Shown here piece by piece: positions 23,355 to 31,738 of a stretch of 64,000 nt of DNA. The position numbers were made by a program, and so were the translations under genes. Origin of the DNA: Mycobacterium gallinarum. Lineage in GTDB: Bacteria > Actinomycetota > Actinomycetes > Mycobacteriales > Mycobacteriaceae. Numbering within the stretch: the stretch's first letter is position 1; every line of letters begins with the position of its first letter. The notes under the pieces are model-generated. The model saw only the letters and a list, made by a program, of their open reading frames with translations. It ran no database searches and was not told the DNA's origin. The stretch spans positions 4,154,001-4,218,000 of the forward strand of contig NZ_AP022601.1 of assembly GCF_010726765.1 (NCBI RefSeq). The letters run 5' to 3'.

Positions 23355-24989
23355 ATGTTCGATCAACTCGTCGAGGCAGCCACCCGCAGCCGGGGTGTCG
23401 CGGCAGTGGGCGCATGGGCCCGGGTCGAGAACGCCGCCTGCGCGCGCCGGCTGTTCGCCTGCGCTGATGAACTCGAACGGATGCTGGCCGCCGACGGGTC
23501 CGACCATCGCGAGCAGTGGTGTCTGGACAACTGGGGCGCGGTCGCGGCGTCGATCGCCGCCGCCCAGAACGTGTCGTTGGGGGTGGCCTCGCATCAACTG
23601 CTGATCGCCGACGCGCTGCGCCAGCGCCTCCCGCGGGTGAGCGAGGTGTTCGCCGCCGGGGCGATCACCTACCGGCTGGTGTCGGCGATCGTGGCGCGGA
23701 CCCGGTTGATCTGTGATCCGGATGCGATGGCCAAAGTCGATACCGAGATCGCCGCCCAGGTCCAAGACTGGGGATCGTTGTCGGCGCACAAGACCGACAC
23801 TCAGATCGACTACTGGGTCGATCGCTATGACCCCGCGGCGGTGCGGCGCACCGAATACTCCGCGCGCGGCTGCGGTGTCGATATCCACGACCCCGGCGAC
23901 GGGTCAGGTGTGGCGTTCATCGAGGGCCGGCTCATCGTCACCGATGCCGAGGCGCTGGACCAACGCCTCGAGGCAATGGCGCGGGCGGTGTGCGAGAACG
24001 ATCCCCGCACGCTGGAGCAGCGCCGTTCCGCGGCCCTGGGCGCGTTGGGGCACAAAGCTGACCGGCTGGTGTGTGGATGCGAGAACCCCGACTGCGACGC
24101 CAGAAACGCTGTACCGAGTGCGGTCGTCGTGCACGTCATCGCGCACGAGGAGTCGCTCACTGATGACACCCCGGTGCAGTTGGACGGCGACGAACCCGTT
24201 GACCCCGACCAAAAACCGTGGCAGGAGATGACCTGGCGAGAACTGCTGGCCCCCCGCCCACCCGAACCCAAGGTCATCGCCCATACCCCACCGGCCGCCA
24301 TCATGGGTCGCGGGATGCTGCCCGCCCCCGTGTTGGCGGCCAAGATCGCCGGTTCGGCGAAGATCGTCCCGATCGTGCATCCCGGCAACAAACCCCCCGA
24401 GCCGCGCTACCTCCCGTCGGCGGTGTTGGCCACCTTTGTGCGGTGTCGGGATATGACGTGCCGCTTCCCGGGCTGTGATCACCCCGCCTATGGCTGCGAC
24501 ATCGACCACACCATCGCCTACCCGGTCGGCCCGACCCAGGCGTCCAACCTCAAATGCCTATGCCGAAAACACCACCTGCTCAAAACCTTCTGGGACTGGC
24601 AGGACCAGCAGTTCCCCGATGGCACCGTGCAGTGGACCTCACCGCAGGGCCAGACCTACACCACCTATCCCGGTAGTCGACTACTGTTCCCCACCCTGTG
24701 CCGACCCACCGCACCGGTCACCGTCACGCCCTCGACCGCCACCACCGACCCGGCCGCCCGTGGGCTGGCCATGCCCCGGCGCACCACCACCCGAGCCCAG
24801 AACCGCACCCAAGCCATCACCGACGAACGCCGACTCAATCAAATTCTGGTCGACGCTGAGACCGAAGAACGGATGCGCAATCGCCAACAAGGCGACGATC
24901 CAGACCGGAGTCCCGGAAGTGCTTGCGACGACGGCTACTTCCCCACCCGGCCACGACCGCCAAGAGACGACGACCCAGCGCCGTTCTGA
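23355..24989 (+). CDS. DUF222 and HNH endonuclease-domain protein (13E12 family), copy 1
   Basis: 544 residues. The long N-terminal DUF222 domain (QLVEAATRSRGVAAVGAW... RLVSAIVARTRLI) is followed by an HNH nuclease core near residues 370-415: CRFPGCDHPAYGCDIDHTIA with metal-binding His, then NLKCLCRKHHLLKTF. The last 100 residues are proline- and arginine-rich and disordered. Such proteins are multicopy in mycobacteria (REP13E12 in M. tuberculosis, where they serve as a prophage attachment site); their role is unclear, perhaps homing-type nucleases. ATG 23355 is preferred over the longer frame from 23265. A second, divergent member is at 53388. Confidence 0.85.
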   Translation: MFDQLVEAATRSRGVAAVGAWARVENAACARRLFACADELERMLAADGSDHREQWCLDNWGAVAASIAAAQNVSLGVASHQLLIADALRQRLPRVSEVFAAGAITYRLVSAIVARTRLICDPDAMAKVDTEIAAQVQDWGSLSAHKTDTQIDYWVDRYDPAAVRRTEYSARGCGVDIHDPGDGSGVAFIEGRLIVTDAEALDQRLEAMARAVCENDPRTLEQRRSAALGALGHKADRLVCGCENPDCDARNAVPSAVVVHVIAHEESLTDDTPVQLDGDEPVDPDQKPWQEMTWRELLAPRPPEPKVIAHTPPAAIMGRGMLPAPVLAAKIAGSAKIVPIVHPGNKPPEPRYLPSAVLATFVRCRDMTCRFPGCDHPAYGCDIDHTIAYPVGPTQASNLKCLCRKHHLLKTFWDWQDQQFPDGTVQWTSPQGQTYTTYPGSRLLFPTLCRPTAPVTVTPSTATTDPAARGLAMPRRTTTRAQNRTQAITDERRLNQILVDAETEERMRNRQQGDDPDRSPGSACDDGYFPTRPRPPRDDDPAPF

Positions 24990-25008
24990 GGGCGACCACG
25001 GGCCGCAG

Positions 25009-25485
25009 CTATTTCCGGAAGACCACCCAGCGCATCATGGTGTACATGTACACCGCCTCGCAGGCGCCCGCTCCGAGGCGTGCGATGCGGTAGTCCACAC
25101 CCAGCACGGTCAGCAGGCTGGACACGCCGAGGATGAACGCGAAGTAATTCACCGCCACCACGACGACGTAGATGGCGAACTGCGGCCCGACGGGCGCGTG
25201 CGAGGAGAAGTTGAAGATTCGGTTGAGGACGTAACTCAATGCGAACGCGCACGTGTACGCCACTGTCACCGCGATCGGCACCGGCACCGCCAACACCCCG
25301 TGCAGCAGGTACAGCAGCACCAGATCGACGCCGAACGTGAAGCTGTTGATCAGACAGAACCCGAGAAACGTCGGCGCAACAAGGGAACTCAGCCCGAACG
25401 GCAGGAGGGCGACCACCTTGTCACAGAACCGGTGGAACCGTTCGACCACTCCCGTTCTGGCAGGAGTCGCCGACTCGACCGTCAC
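25009..25485 (-). CDS. GtrA-family membrane protein
   Basis: 158 residues with four transmembrane helices in the GtrA layout: FCLINSFTFGVDLVLLYLLH, AVTVAYTCAFALSYVLNRIFNF, FAIYVVVVAVNYFAFILGVSSLL, and a last short helix followed by MMRWVVFRK. The FLINR(I/V)FNF-like segment between helices 2 and 3 and the terminal VFRK are GtrA hallmarks. Family members help move polyprenyl-linked sugars or assist glycosyltransferases in cell-envelope polysaccharide synthesis. Location near the galactan operon is suggestive, but it is on the opposite strand and beyond the HNH gene. The ATG at 25485 is the longest start. Confidence 0.83.
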   Translation of the reverse strand: MTVESATPARTGVVERFHRFCDKVVALLPFGLSSLVAPTFLGFCLINSFTFGVDLVLLYLLHGVLAVPVPIAVTVAYTCAFALSYVLNRIFNFSSHAPVGPQFAIYVVVVAVNYFAFILGVSSLLTVLGVDYRIARLGAGACEAVYMYTMMRWVVFRK

Positions 25486-25558
25486 ATGTCCACGCTGACA
25501 TGCACGAGTGTCCAGCGGTTGAGCAGCGGGCGAATTCCCGAGGTCGTGTAGCGACCCG

Positions 25559-26392
25559 TCAGGCTACGCCGAACGGCGACAGCAGACTTGCTGTTCGCCA
25601 CCAGATCAACACCAAGAACAACAGCAGCAGTCCCACCAAGGCGCCGCCCTGCACAGCGGTGCGGTTCGTCCGCGGCGCGTACGCGTACGCCGTTGCGATA
25701 GCCGCACCTGTGACGAGCCCGCCGAGATGGCCCTGCCAGCTGATGTTGGGCACCACGAACGTGATGACCAAGTTGATCGCGATGAGCCCGATAACCCATC
25801 GAGTGTCCATGTTCAGCTTTTTGCCGATCACGAATGTCGCGCCGAAGAGGCCGAACACCGCACCAGAAGCGCCAGCGGTCTGGCCGTTGAGCGTCGACAG
25901 CAGATACACCACGACCGACCCACCGAGCGCGCTCATCAGGTAGAGCGAAGTGAACCGTAACCGGCCCAGCGCGACCTCCAGCGGTGGTCCGATCACATAC
26001 AACGCCCACATGTTGAAGGCGATGTGCATCGGGCCGTAATGCAGGAATGCCGATGTCAACAGTCGATACCACTCCCCGTCGGCCACCGCCGGGGAGAACA
26101 GCACCAGCGCGCGCTCCAGTTCGGACGACATCGTCTGCAGCACGAACATCACGACGTTGATGCCGATCAACACATAGGTGACCAGCGGCGTGGCCGCCGG
26201 CACACCGCCGAACTGTGTGCGGGCCTGCCGGACCGTCTTGGCGCCCTCGCCAACACATTCGGCGCACTGGTGCCCGACGGCTGCGTCGCGCATGCACTCG
26301 GGGCAGATGTAGCGGTTGCAGCGGTTGCACCGCACATACGTCGCGCGGTCAGGATGCCGATAGCAGGTCGGCGCCTGCGGCGGGGTGGTCAT
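25559..26392 (-). CDS. Rhomboid-family intramembrane serine protease with N-terminal zinc-binding region
   Basis: 277 residues. The first 50 residues contain a Cys/His array of B-box type (CYRHPDRATYVRCNRCNRYICPECM...HQCAEC written in part) that should bind zinc. Six membrane helices follow. Rhomboid signatures are HYGPMHIAFNMWALY (HxxxN), the catalytic serine in GASGAVFGLFGA, and the catalytic histidine in WQGHLGGLVTGAAIA. It cleaves transmembrane helices of unknown substrates. The layout is common to mycobacterial rhomboids such as Rv0110. The gene is followed by a VOC-domain gene on the same strand just upstream (2-bp gap). Confidence 0.9.
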   Translation of the reverse strand: MTTPPQAPTCYRHPDRATYVRCNRCNRYICPECMRDAAVGHQCAECVGEGAKTVRQARTQFGGVPAATPLVTYVLIGINVVMFVLQTMSSELERALVLFSPAVADGEWYRLLTSAFLHYGPMHIAFNMWALYVIGPPLEVALGRLRFTSLYLMSALGGSVVVYLLSTLNGQTAGASGAVFGLFGATFVIGKKLNMDTRWVIGLIAINLVITFVVPNISWQGHLGGLVTGAAIATAYAYAPRTNRTAVQGGALVGLLLLFLVLIWWRTASLLSPFGVA

Positions 26393-26394
26393 GC

Positions 26395-26802
26395 CTACAG
26401 CGTGCCGAACAATTCGATCCAGTTGCCATCGGGATCGGCGACGAACATCCAGCCCATGCCCGGGACCGGCTCGAACTCGGTGAGCGGCTCCACCACCTCA
26501 TACGGCGACTCGGCGAACGTCTTCGACAACCCGGTCAGATCCTTGACCCCGATCGTGAAGTAACGGACCCCGGCCGCCGCGCGCCCACCACCGGGCGTCG
26601 CGGGTAACGGCGGCGGCGTCGTGAACGTCACCAGCTTCAAGACGCTGCCACCCAGCGAGTAGCGGCGCTGCGAACCGCCGGGAAACTCGATCTCACCCTG
26701 GAATTCGAGCTCGAGGAAACCCTCATAAAAGGCGACCATCGCCTCGAGATTCGTCGTCACCAGACCGACCTCGATGCCCGGCGAGAGCAGATCCAGTTTC
26801 AC
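26395..26802 (-). CDS. VOC (glyoxalase/bleomycin resistance) domain protein
   Basis: 135-residue single VOC protein with two beta-alpha-beta-beta-beta units: EVGLVTTNLEAMVAFYEGFLEL and FTIGVKDLTGLSKTF...FVADPDGNWIELFG. The terminal DPDGNWIEL carries a conserved glutamate metal ligand. The reaction is unknown; such proteins act on small electrophiles or aromatic substrates. The GTG at 26802 overlaps the stop of the nitroreductase gene (GTGA), so both are made together. The rhomboid gene follows after 2 bp, probably in the same transcript. Confidence 0.82.
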   Translation of the reverse strand: MKLDLLSPGIEVGLVTTNLEAMVAFYEGFLELEFQGEIEFPGGSQRRYSLGGSVLKLVTFTTPPPLPATPGGGRAAAGVRYFTIGVKDLTGLSKTFAESPYEVVEPLTEFEPVPGMGWMFVADPDGNWIELFGTL

Positions 26803-27473
26803 GTGCGCCTCGCTTCTCGAGAAGTGTTGTCCACCAGCAGGTCTGCTGGAGACTGGTCCCAATGATCCAGGTTGACGACCACTTCGAGCGATCGCCGCCG
26901 GACCGGACCGTGGCGGCCTTTGGGCCAACCGACGACCACATGTCCGGCCATCATCCAATCCTCCGGCACACCGACGGCATCTCGCAGCAGCTGCTCACCG
27001 CCATAGGAGGCCCAGCTCGTCAGGCACGCACCCAGCCCCTGGGCGCGTGCGGCCAACAGGAAGTTCTGCATCGCAGGAAAGATCGAACCACCCAGCAGCA
27101 GTTCGGACGCCGTCGGGAAGCGCTTCTGGGTGAACAGCACCGAGGTGAACTCCCCCGCCCGGTCGTGGAGCTCGTAGGTCGCACGGTTGTCGCGTGCACG
27201 CCTGCTGTCGTCGTCAGGGGCGGGCCTGCTCATCCCGTAGACCGGCTCGATCACCTCGAGCGCCCGCGCCGCCGCCGTCGCCACCGCCGAACGCTGCTGC
27301 GGCGACCGCAGCACTATGAACCGCCACGCCTGGGCATTGGCGCCCGACGGCGCCCAGGTCGCCGCCTGCAGGCATCGGACGAGGGTGACGTCGTCTACGG
27401 GTTCGTCGGTGAAGCGCCGGATCGTCCTGGCTGTGGCCATCACTTCCCACACGTCGTCACTCGCATCCGGCAT
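26799..27473 (-). CDS. Nitroreductase-family FMN oxidoreductase
   Basis: 224 residues. TARTIRRFTDEPVDD is the FMN-phosphate binding start of nitroreductases, followed by CLQAATWAPSGANAQAWRFIV and the C-terminal GLGACLTSW...GVPEDWMMAGHVVVGWPKG. Enzymes of this family reduce nitroaromatics, quinones or enones with NAD(P)H. The start at 27473 is chosen because the family fold begins there; codons further upstream to 27581 lie in the AT-richer regulatory region. Coupled by GTGA overlap with the VOC protein, which may act on its product. Confidence 0.86.
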   Translation of the reverse strand: MPDASDDVWEVMATARTIRRFTDEPVDDVTLVRCLQAATWAPSGANAQAWRFIVLRSPQQRSAVATAAARALEVIEPVYGMSRPAPDDDSRRARDNRATYELHDRAGEFTSVLFTQKRFPTASELLLGGSIFPAMQNFLLAARAQGLGACLTSWASYGGEQLLRDAVGVPEDWMMAGHVVVGWPKGRHGPVRRRSLEVVVNLDHWDQSPADLLVDNTSREARRT

Positions 27474-27765
27474 GCGCACGAACCTACTGCCCCATCGCGT
27501 AACGATTAGGTCTCTATCGAAATCACGATCAATTAAGAATGTCCGCCTAAACATGAGGAATTTCAAGATCTGTGCGGCCATCTGGTCGCGGGCTTATCGA
27601 ATTTGGCCGAAATTGCGGCATAAATCACGTCCTCGATGTGTAACGCCGTCGGCGCAGGCAGAGGGCGCTATCGATCCATCAGATGACGCGTCATTTGTTT
27701 CGCTACCGTGGAATTCGGGAACGGGGGCAACAGCGACAATTCGCAATTCAAAGGGAAGAAGACAT
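27474..27765. promoter_or_regulatory. AT-richer divergent intergenic region with palindrome ATGACGCGTCAT
   Basis: 292 bp between the nitroreductase and hemophore genes, visibly less GC-rich than the coding DNA. A perfect 12-bp palindrome ATGACGCGTCAT lies at 27683-27694, about 70 bp before the hemophore start, a good position for an operator. AAGGGAAG at 27751-27758 is the ribosome binding site. I could not recognise an IdeR-type iron box. It presumably holds promoters for both divergent genes. Confidence 0.5.
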
Positions 27766-28164
27766 ATGAAGTTCACTAATATCTCAGCTCGTCTCGTCGG
27801 CGCGTGCGCAGCAGGATCGCTGCTCGGTGGTCTGGCCGTTGCGACCATCGCCGCACCGTCAGCCATGGCAACTCCTGCCGGCTGCAGCGCCAGCGAGCTG
27901 TCGGGCACCGTCAGCTCGGCGACCGGTTCGGCACAGGCGTACCTCGCCAGCCATCCGGGCGCCAACGCGGCGGTGACAACCGCGTTCAGCCAGCCCCGCG
28001 ACCAGGCGGCCGCAACCCTGCGCGGGTACTTCACCGCCAACCCGGGTGAGTACAACGACCTGCGCGGAATCCTGTCGCCGATCGGCGACAAGCAGAGCCA
28101 GTGCAACGTCGCGGTACTTCCGCCGGACCTCGCATCGGCATACAGCCAGTTCATGGCCGGCTGA
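27766..28164 (+). CDS. Secreted hemophore-related protein (MHB/TIGR04529 family)
   Basis: 132 residues with a Sec signal peptide (ARLVGACAAGSLLGGLAVAT...APSAMA, cleavage after about residue 36). The mature domain, GCSASELSGTVSSATGSAQAYLASHPGAN...CNVAVLPPDL, is a small all-helical protein with two cysteines, like Rv0203-type mycobacterial haemophores that bind heme outside the cell. The start is ATG 27766 with ribosome binding site AAGGGAAG. A strong terminator follows at 28189. Heme binding itself cannot be shown from sequence. Confidence 0.87.
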   Translation: MKFTNISARLVGACAAGSLLGGLAVATIAAPSAMATPAGCSASELSGTVSSATGSAQAYLASHPGANAAVTTAFSQPRDQAAATLRGYFTANPGEYNDLRGILSPIGDKQSQCNVAVLPPDLASAYSQFMAG

Positions 28165-28188
28165 GCCGACCACATCACGAAGCGGAAG

Positions 28189-28223
28189 CCCGTCGTCACA
28201 GCCCTGCTGTGACGGCGGGTTTT
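28189..28223 (+). terminator. Rho-independent terminator after the hemophore gene
   Basis: 13-bp stem CCCGTCGTCACAG / CTGTGACGGCGGG with one G-T mismatch and a 5-nt loop, followed directly by TTTT. It lies 25 bp after the stop codon. One of the clearest classical terminators in the window. Confidence 0.85.
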
Positions 28224-28268
28224 CGGCCCGGAAGTAACACTTTCCGTCGACGCTTAGACTCACTTGTT

Positions 28269-28892
28269 ATGAGGCCGACGAGAACTTCAGCGCTCGCGGC
28301 GGCGCTGCTGGTCACCGCCGGCGTTTCCGCTGCTTACGCCAATGCGCAACCCAGCACGGAGCCGGCTCCGGTGCCCGCCCCGTCCGAAACGCCCGCACCG
28401 GACGGGCAGCCTTCCGCGGAGGCGGCCCCGCCCGGCCCGAAGACGACCATCGACGCCGACGGCACCTACGCGATCGGGAAAGACATCGTCCCGGGCGTGT
28501 ACTCGTCCGCGGGCCCCATTCCCGACGGCGCAGCGTGCTACTGGAAGCGGACCGCCGGCGATGAACTACTCGACAACGCGCTCACCAAGAAGCCGGCGGT
28601 GGTGCAGATCCTCGCGAACGACTCGACGTTCACGACCAACGACTGCCAGACCTGGGCGCTGACCCCCAATGCCCCACTGCCGCGACAGGCCGGCCCCGCG
28701 GACGTACTGAGTCAACTCGCCCCGCTCATCGGAACCGGCATCTTGAACGGCGGTACGTCGGGTCCGCCCGCGGCGAGGTCGGCACCGGCCGCAGAGGCAC
28801 CGGCTGCAGAAGCACCGGCCGCAGAAGTGCCCATCACAGAGGCTCCGACCGAGCACATGCCCGCGACGGGCGCAGCACCCGGACCGGGGTGA
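28269..28892 (+). CDS. Secreted Pro/Ala-rich protein with a C-terminal AEAPA repeat
   Basis: 207 residues. Signal peptide ALAAALLVTAGVSAAYANAQ, then a proline-rich linker (PAPVPAPSETPAPDG). The folded part begins at DADGTYAIGKDIVPGVY and includes two cysteines (ACYWKR, NDCQTW); this GTY..GKDI.PG.Y pattern is frequent in actinobacterial secreted proteins and lipoproteins of unknown function. The C-terminus has tandem (P)AAEAPAAEAP units and ends acidic/proline-rich. ATG 28269 is the start; its stop overlaps lipE (GTGA), so both are cotranslated. Confidence 0.75.
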   Translation: MRPTRTSALAAALLVTAGVSAAYANAQPSTEPAPVPAPSETPAPDGQPSAEAAPPGPKTTIDADGTYAIGKDIVPGVYSSAGPIPDGAACYWKRTAGDELLDNALTKKPAVVQILANDSTFTTNDCQTWALTPNAPLPRQAGPADVLSQLAPLIGTGILNGGTSGPPAARSAPAAEAPAAEAPAAEVPITEAPTEHMPATGAAPGPG

Positions 28893-30124
28893 CCGCCGAC
28901 GGCCGAATCCGCGTACCGGCGGACCTCGACGCCGTCACCGCGATAGGCGACGAAGACCACTCGGACGTCGACCCGGCATCGATCGAACGGATCTGGGCGG
29001 CGGCGCGGTACTGGTATCAGGCGGGCATGCACCCCGCGATCCAGCTGTGTCTGCGGCACAACGGCAAAGTCGTCCTGAACCGCGCCATCGGCCACGGCTG
29101 GCGAAACGGGCCGTCGGACCCGCCCGACGCCGAAAAGGTTCCCGTCACAACGGATACACCGTTCTGCGCGTACTCGGCGGCGAAGGCCATGACGACGACC
29201 GTCGTGCACATGTTGGTGGAGCGAGGCGAATTCGCGCTCGACGACCGCGTCTGCGACTACCTGCCCACCTACACCAGCCATGGCAAGGACCGCACCACCA
29301 TCCGGCACGTGATGACGCACAGCGCGGGTGTGCCGATCTACCGCGGCCCACGCGTGGACCTCAAGCGCATCGACGACAGCGAGTACACCCGCGAACAGCT
29401 CGGCGCGCTGAAACCGCTGCACCGGCCCGGGCTCGTGCACATCTACCACGGGCTCACGTGGGGTCCGCTGGTGCGCGAGATCGTCTCGGCTGCCACCGGC
29501 AGGAACATCCGCGAGATCCTCGCCACCGAGATCCTCGACCCACTCGGGTTCCGCTGGACCAATTACGGCGTTGCGCCCCAGGATGTTCCGCTGGTGGCAC
29601 CCAGCCACGCCACCGGGAAACCCATGCCCGCCCCGATGGAAAAGGTGTTCAAGCTTGCCGTCGGCGGATCGATGCACAAGATCATCCCGTTCTCTAACTC
29701 GGAGCGGTATCTCACCAGCGTGCTGCCGTCCTCCAATACCGTGTCGACGGCCAACGAGCTATCGCGGTTCGCCGAGATCTTGCGCCGCGGCGGCGAACTC
29801 GACGGAGTGCGGGTGCTGTGGCCGGAGACCCTCAAAGCCGCAACAACCGAGTGCAGGCGGCTACGCCCGGATGTCGCCACCGGTCTGGTGCCCGCACGCT
29901 GGGGAACGGGATACCTGTTGGGCTCCAACAGGTTCGGTCCGTTCGGCCGCAACGCGCCCGCCGCCTTCGGCAATCTCGGCCTGAGCAACATCGCGGTATG
30001 GGCCGACCCCGAACGCCGGCTGGCAGCGGGTCTCATCAGCAGCGGCAAACCCGGTGCGCATCGGGAGGCCAACCGCTACCCGGCGCTGATGGACCTCATC
30101 GCCTCCGAGATGCCGCGCGGCTGA
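28889..30124 (+). CDS. lipE: Serine hydrolase of the beta-lactamase/esterase class, LipE (Rv3775 orthologue)
   Basis: 411 residues. The class C beta-lactamase-like fold has SAAK at the SxxK position (CAYSAAKAMTTT) with nucleophilic Ser and general-base Lys, and IYHGLTWG at the second motif. Such proteins act as carboxylesterases or D-amino-acid peptidases. In M. tuberculosis lipE sits beside echA21; here it is 16 kb away, so the block has been rearranged. GTG 28889 overlaps the stop of the secreted protein gene. No signal peptide is seen. The stop lies directly against the convergent FAD-dependent gene. Confidence 0.85.
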   Translation: MTADGRIRVPADLDAVTAIGDEDHSDVDPASIERIWAAARYWYQAGMHPAIQLCLRHNGKVVLNRAIGHGWRNGPSDPPDAEKVPVTTDTPFCAYSAAKAMTTTVVHMLVERGEFALDDRVCDYLPTYTSHGKDRTTIRHVMTHSAGVPIYRGPRVDLKRIDDSEYTREQLGALKPLHRPGLVHIYHGLTWGPLVREIVSAATGRNIREILATEILDPLGFRWTNYGVAPQDVPLVAPSHATGKPMPAPMEKVFKLAVGGSMHKIIPFSNSERYLTSVLPSSNTVSTANELSRFAEILRRGGELDGVRVLWPETLKAATTECRRLRPDVATGLVPARWGTGYLLGSNRFGPFGRNAPAAFGNLGLSNIAVWADPERRLAAGLISSGKPGAHREANRYPALMDLIASEMPRG

Positions 30125-31243
30125 TCAGACGGTGGGCTGGTTGTCCCGCACCCCGCGGTAGATTCCGCGCCGCACGATCAACGACATCAGGATCCGCTCG
30201 AACGACCATGCGGGGAACCGAAACGGTTTTCCGTTCGGCGCAAACACCTCGAGGCCGTCGGACTGGATACCGAGGATCGAACCCCAGCGTCTGCTCGCCG
30301 GACGGAAGGAGCGCAGCGGCCGATCGGCAAACTCGGCCATGATGTTTCGCGCGAGCAGACCGTCGGCGCGGTTGCGCGCCGAACTCCGCAGGGGATCAGT
30401 GGCGGCGACGTCGCCGATGGCGAAAACACCACGGTGACCGGGCACCCGGAGCTCAGGGGTGACGCGCACGAACCCGTGCTCGTCGAGCAACTCCGCGGGC
30501 AGCCAGTCGGTGTTGGGCCGAACCCGGCCGATCGCCCACAGCACGGCGTCCGCGGATGCGGCCGATTGTCCGGTGCTGAATTCGACTGGCCCACTTGTGA
30601 TGTCGTCGAACTCGAAGCCTTCGGGAATGACCGCGCGGTGGCCGGAATGCAACTGCACCCCGGCCTCGACCAGTCTCTTGCGCACCTGCTCCCAAGCCCG
30701 GTCGTGATGGTGTTCCAGCGCCCGCTCGCCGGGGAAGTACAACGCGACCGATTTTCCCGGCCACGTTCTGGCCACGTTGTACGCACTGCTCACCGCGGCC
30801 GCACCGCCACCGATGACGATCACCGATTCGGCAGCGGCCATGCGGTCGTGTGCGGAGCGCAGCCCGCTGACGATCTCATCGGCTGTCTGCAGATCGGGCC
30901 TACGCCAGAAGCCGTTCGTGACTCCCGTCGAGATCACCAGCGCGTCATACGGTTCGGCGGCGGCGATGCCGTCGGGACTGTTCAGGAAGACCTTGCCGGC
31001 TTCGAGGTCCACGCCGGTGAGCGTCCCCTGTACGGTGCGCACCCGGTCGAGACCGCGGAACCTGTCGAACGGGATCCAGTTATGCCGTGCCCACTCTGCG
31101 GGCCGGGACAGCCGCCAACCCAGCTCCTGCCCGCTGACCAGGCCCGGCTTGGACGAGATGCCGATGACCTCGGCGTGCTTGGCAAGTTTGATCGCGGTCA
31201 GCACACCGCTGTCGCCGAGCCCGGCGATGACCACGCGTCGCAT
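30125..31243 (-). CDS. FAD-dependent NAD(P)H oxidoreductase (NDH-2/AIF-like)
   Basis: 372 residues with two dinucleotide-binding folds: VVIAGLGDSGVLTAIKLAK at the N-terminus for FAD and VIVIGGGAAAVSSAYNVART near residue 142 for NAD(P)H, plus the second FAD motif HRGVFAIGDVAATDP. The first motif is a variant (GLGDSG) of GxGxxG. Members oxidise NAD(P)H and pass electrons to quinones or iron-sulfur proteins. The C-terminus ends with positively charged residues that could touch the membrane. ATG 31243 is the start. Monocistronic; substrate unknown. Confidence 0.84.
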   Translation of the reverse strand: MRRVVIAGLGDSGVLTAIKLAKHAEVIGISSKPGLVSGQELGWRLSRPAEWARHNWIPFDRFRGLDRVRTVQGTLTGVDLEAGKVFLNSPDGIAAAEPYDALVISTGVTNGFWRRPDLQTADEIVSGLRSAHDRMAAAESVIVIGGGAAAVSSAYNVARTWPGKSVALYFPGERALEHHHDRAWEQVRKRLVEAGVQLHSGHRAVIPEGFEFDDITSGPVEFSTGQSAASADAVLWAIGRVRPNTDWLPAELLDEHGFVRVTPELRVPGHRGVFAIGDVAATDPLRSSARNRADGLLARNIMAEFADRPLRSFRPASRRWGSILGIQSDGLEVFAPNGKPFRFPAWSFERILMSLIVRRGIYRGVRDNQPTV

Positions 31244-31286
31244 CCGGTCACCATAGCCGGGCTAGGTATTTTCGTGCGACAGGGCG

Positions 31287-31709
31287 TCAGCGGAGCTTTT
31301 CGCCGTAGACGCGCTCAACGGTCATCGTCATCAGCACCCGGCGGTCGGACACCATCACCGACCGGTACTCCTCCCAGTCCGGATGCTCACCAGCTGCCTT
31401 GCGGTAGTAGTCGACGAGCGCCTGCACCTCGGGGCCGTTCTCGTCGGCGCCGGGCCCGGTCAGCGTCACCGATCCCTCGGCGGTGGCCCAGGCCCATCCG
31501 TCGGAACTCGTGACCTCGATCGCGGCGCGCGGATCCCGGCGCAGATTGGCGGTCTTGGCGCGACCCTCGGTCATCGACACGTAGATGACGTCGGCGTCGC
31601 GGTCGTAGAACGGTGTCACCGGGGACAGCTGCGGAAGGCCGTTGGCCTTGATCGTGGCCAGTACTCCGAGTCGGCTGTCGGCGAGCAGCGTGCGGGGGTC
31701 AAAGGTCAT
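31287..31709 (-). CDS. Pyridoxamine 5'-phosphate oxidase-fold (PPOX class) F420-dependent protein
   Basis: 140 residues. The split-barrel flavin/F420-binding fold is visible in SRLGVLATIKANGLPQLSPVTPFYD...IYVSMTEGRAKTANLRRDPRAAIEV. This TMTEGR..K..NL pattern is typical of the mycobacterial F420-binding TIGR03618 subgroup, which uses reduced F420 to reduce small molecules. The start at 31709 is chosen by the MTFDPRTLLADSRLG N-terminus. The cyclase lipoprotein gene is just upstream, 29 bp away on the same strand, so one transcript is likely. Confidence 0.85.
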   Translation of the reverse strand: MTFDPRTLLADSRLGVLATIKANGLPQLSPVTPFYDRDADVIYVSMTEGRAKTANLRRDPRAAIEVTSSDGWAWATAEGSVTLTGPGADENGPEVQALVDYYRKAAGEHPDWEEYRSVMVSDRRVLMTMTVERVYGEKLR

Positions 31710-31738
31710 GTGTGGGGCAACCCGATCCGGCGCGGCGA

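Noticed and set aside
28780..28870. Repeat array in the GCAGAGGCACCGGC-type stretch
   Set aside because: It encodes the Ala-Glu-Ala-Pro repeat of a secreted protein and has no spacer structure.
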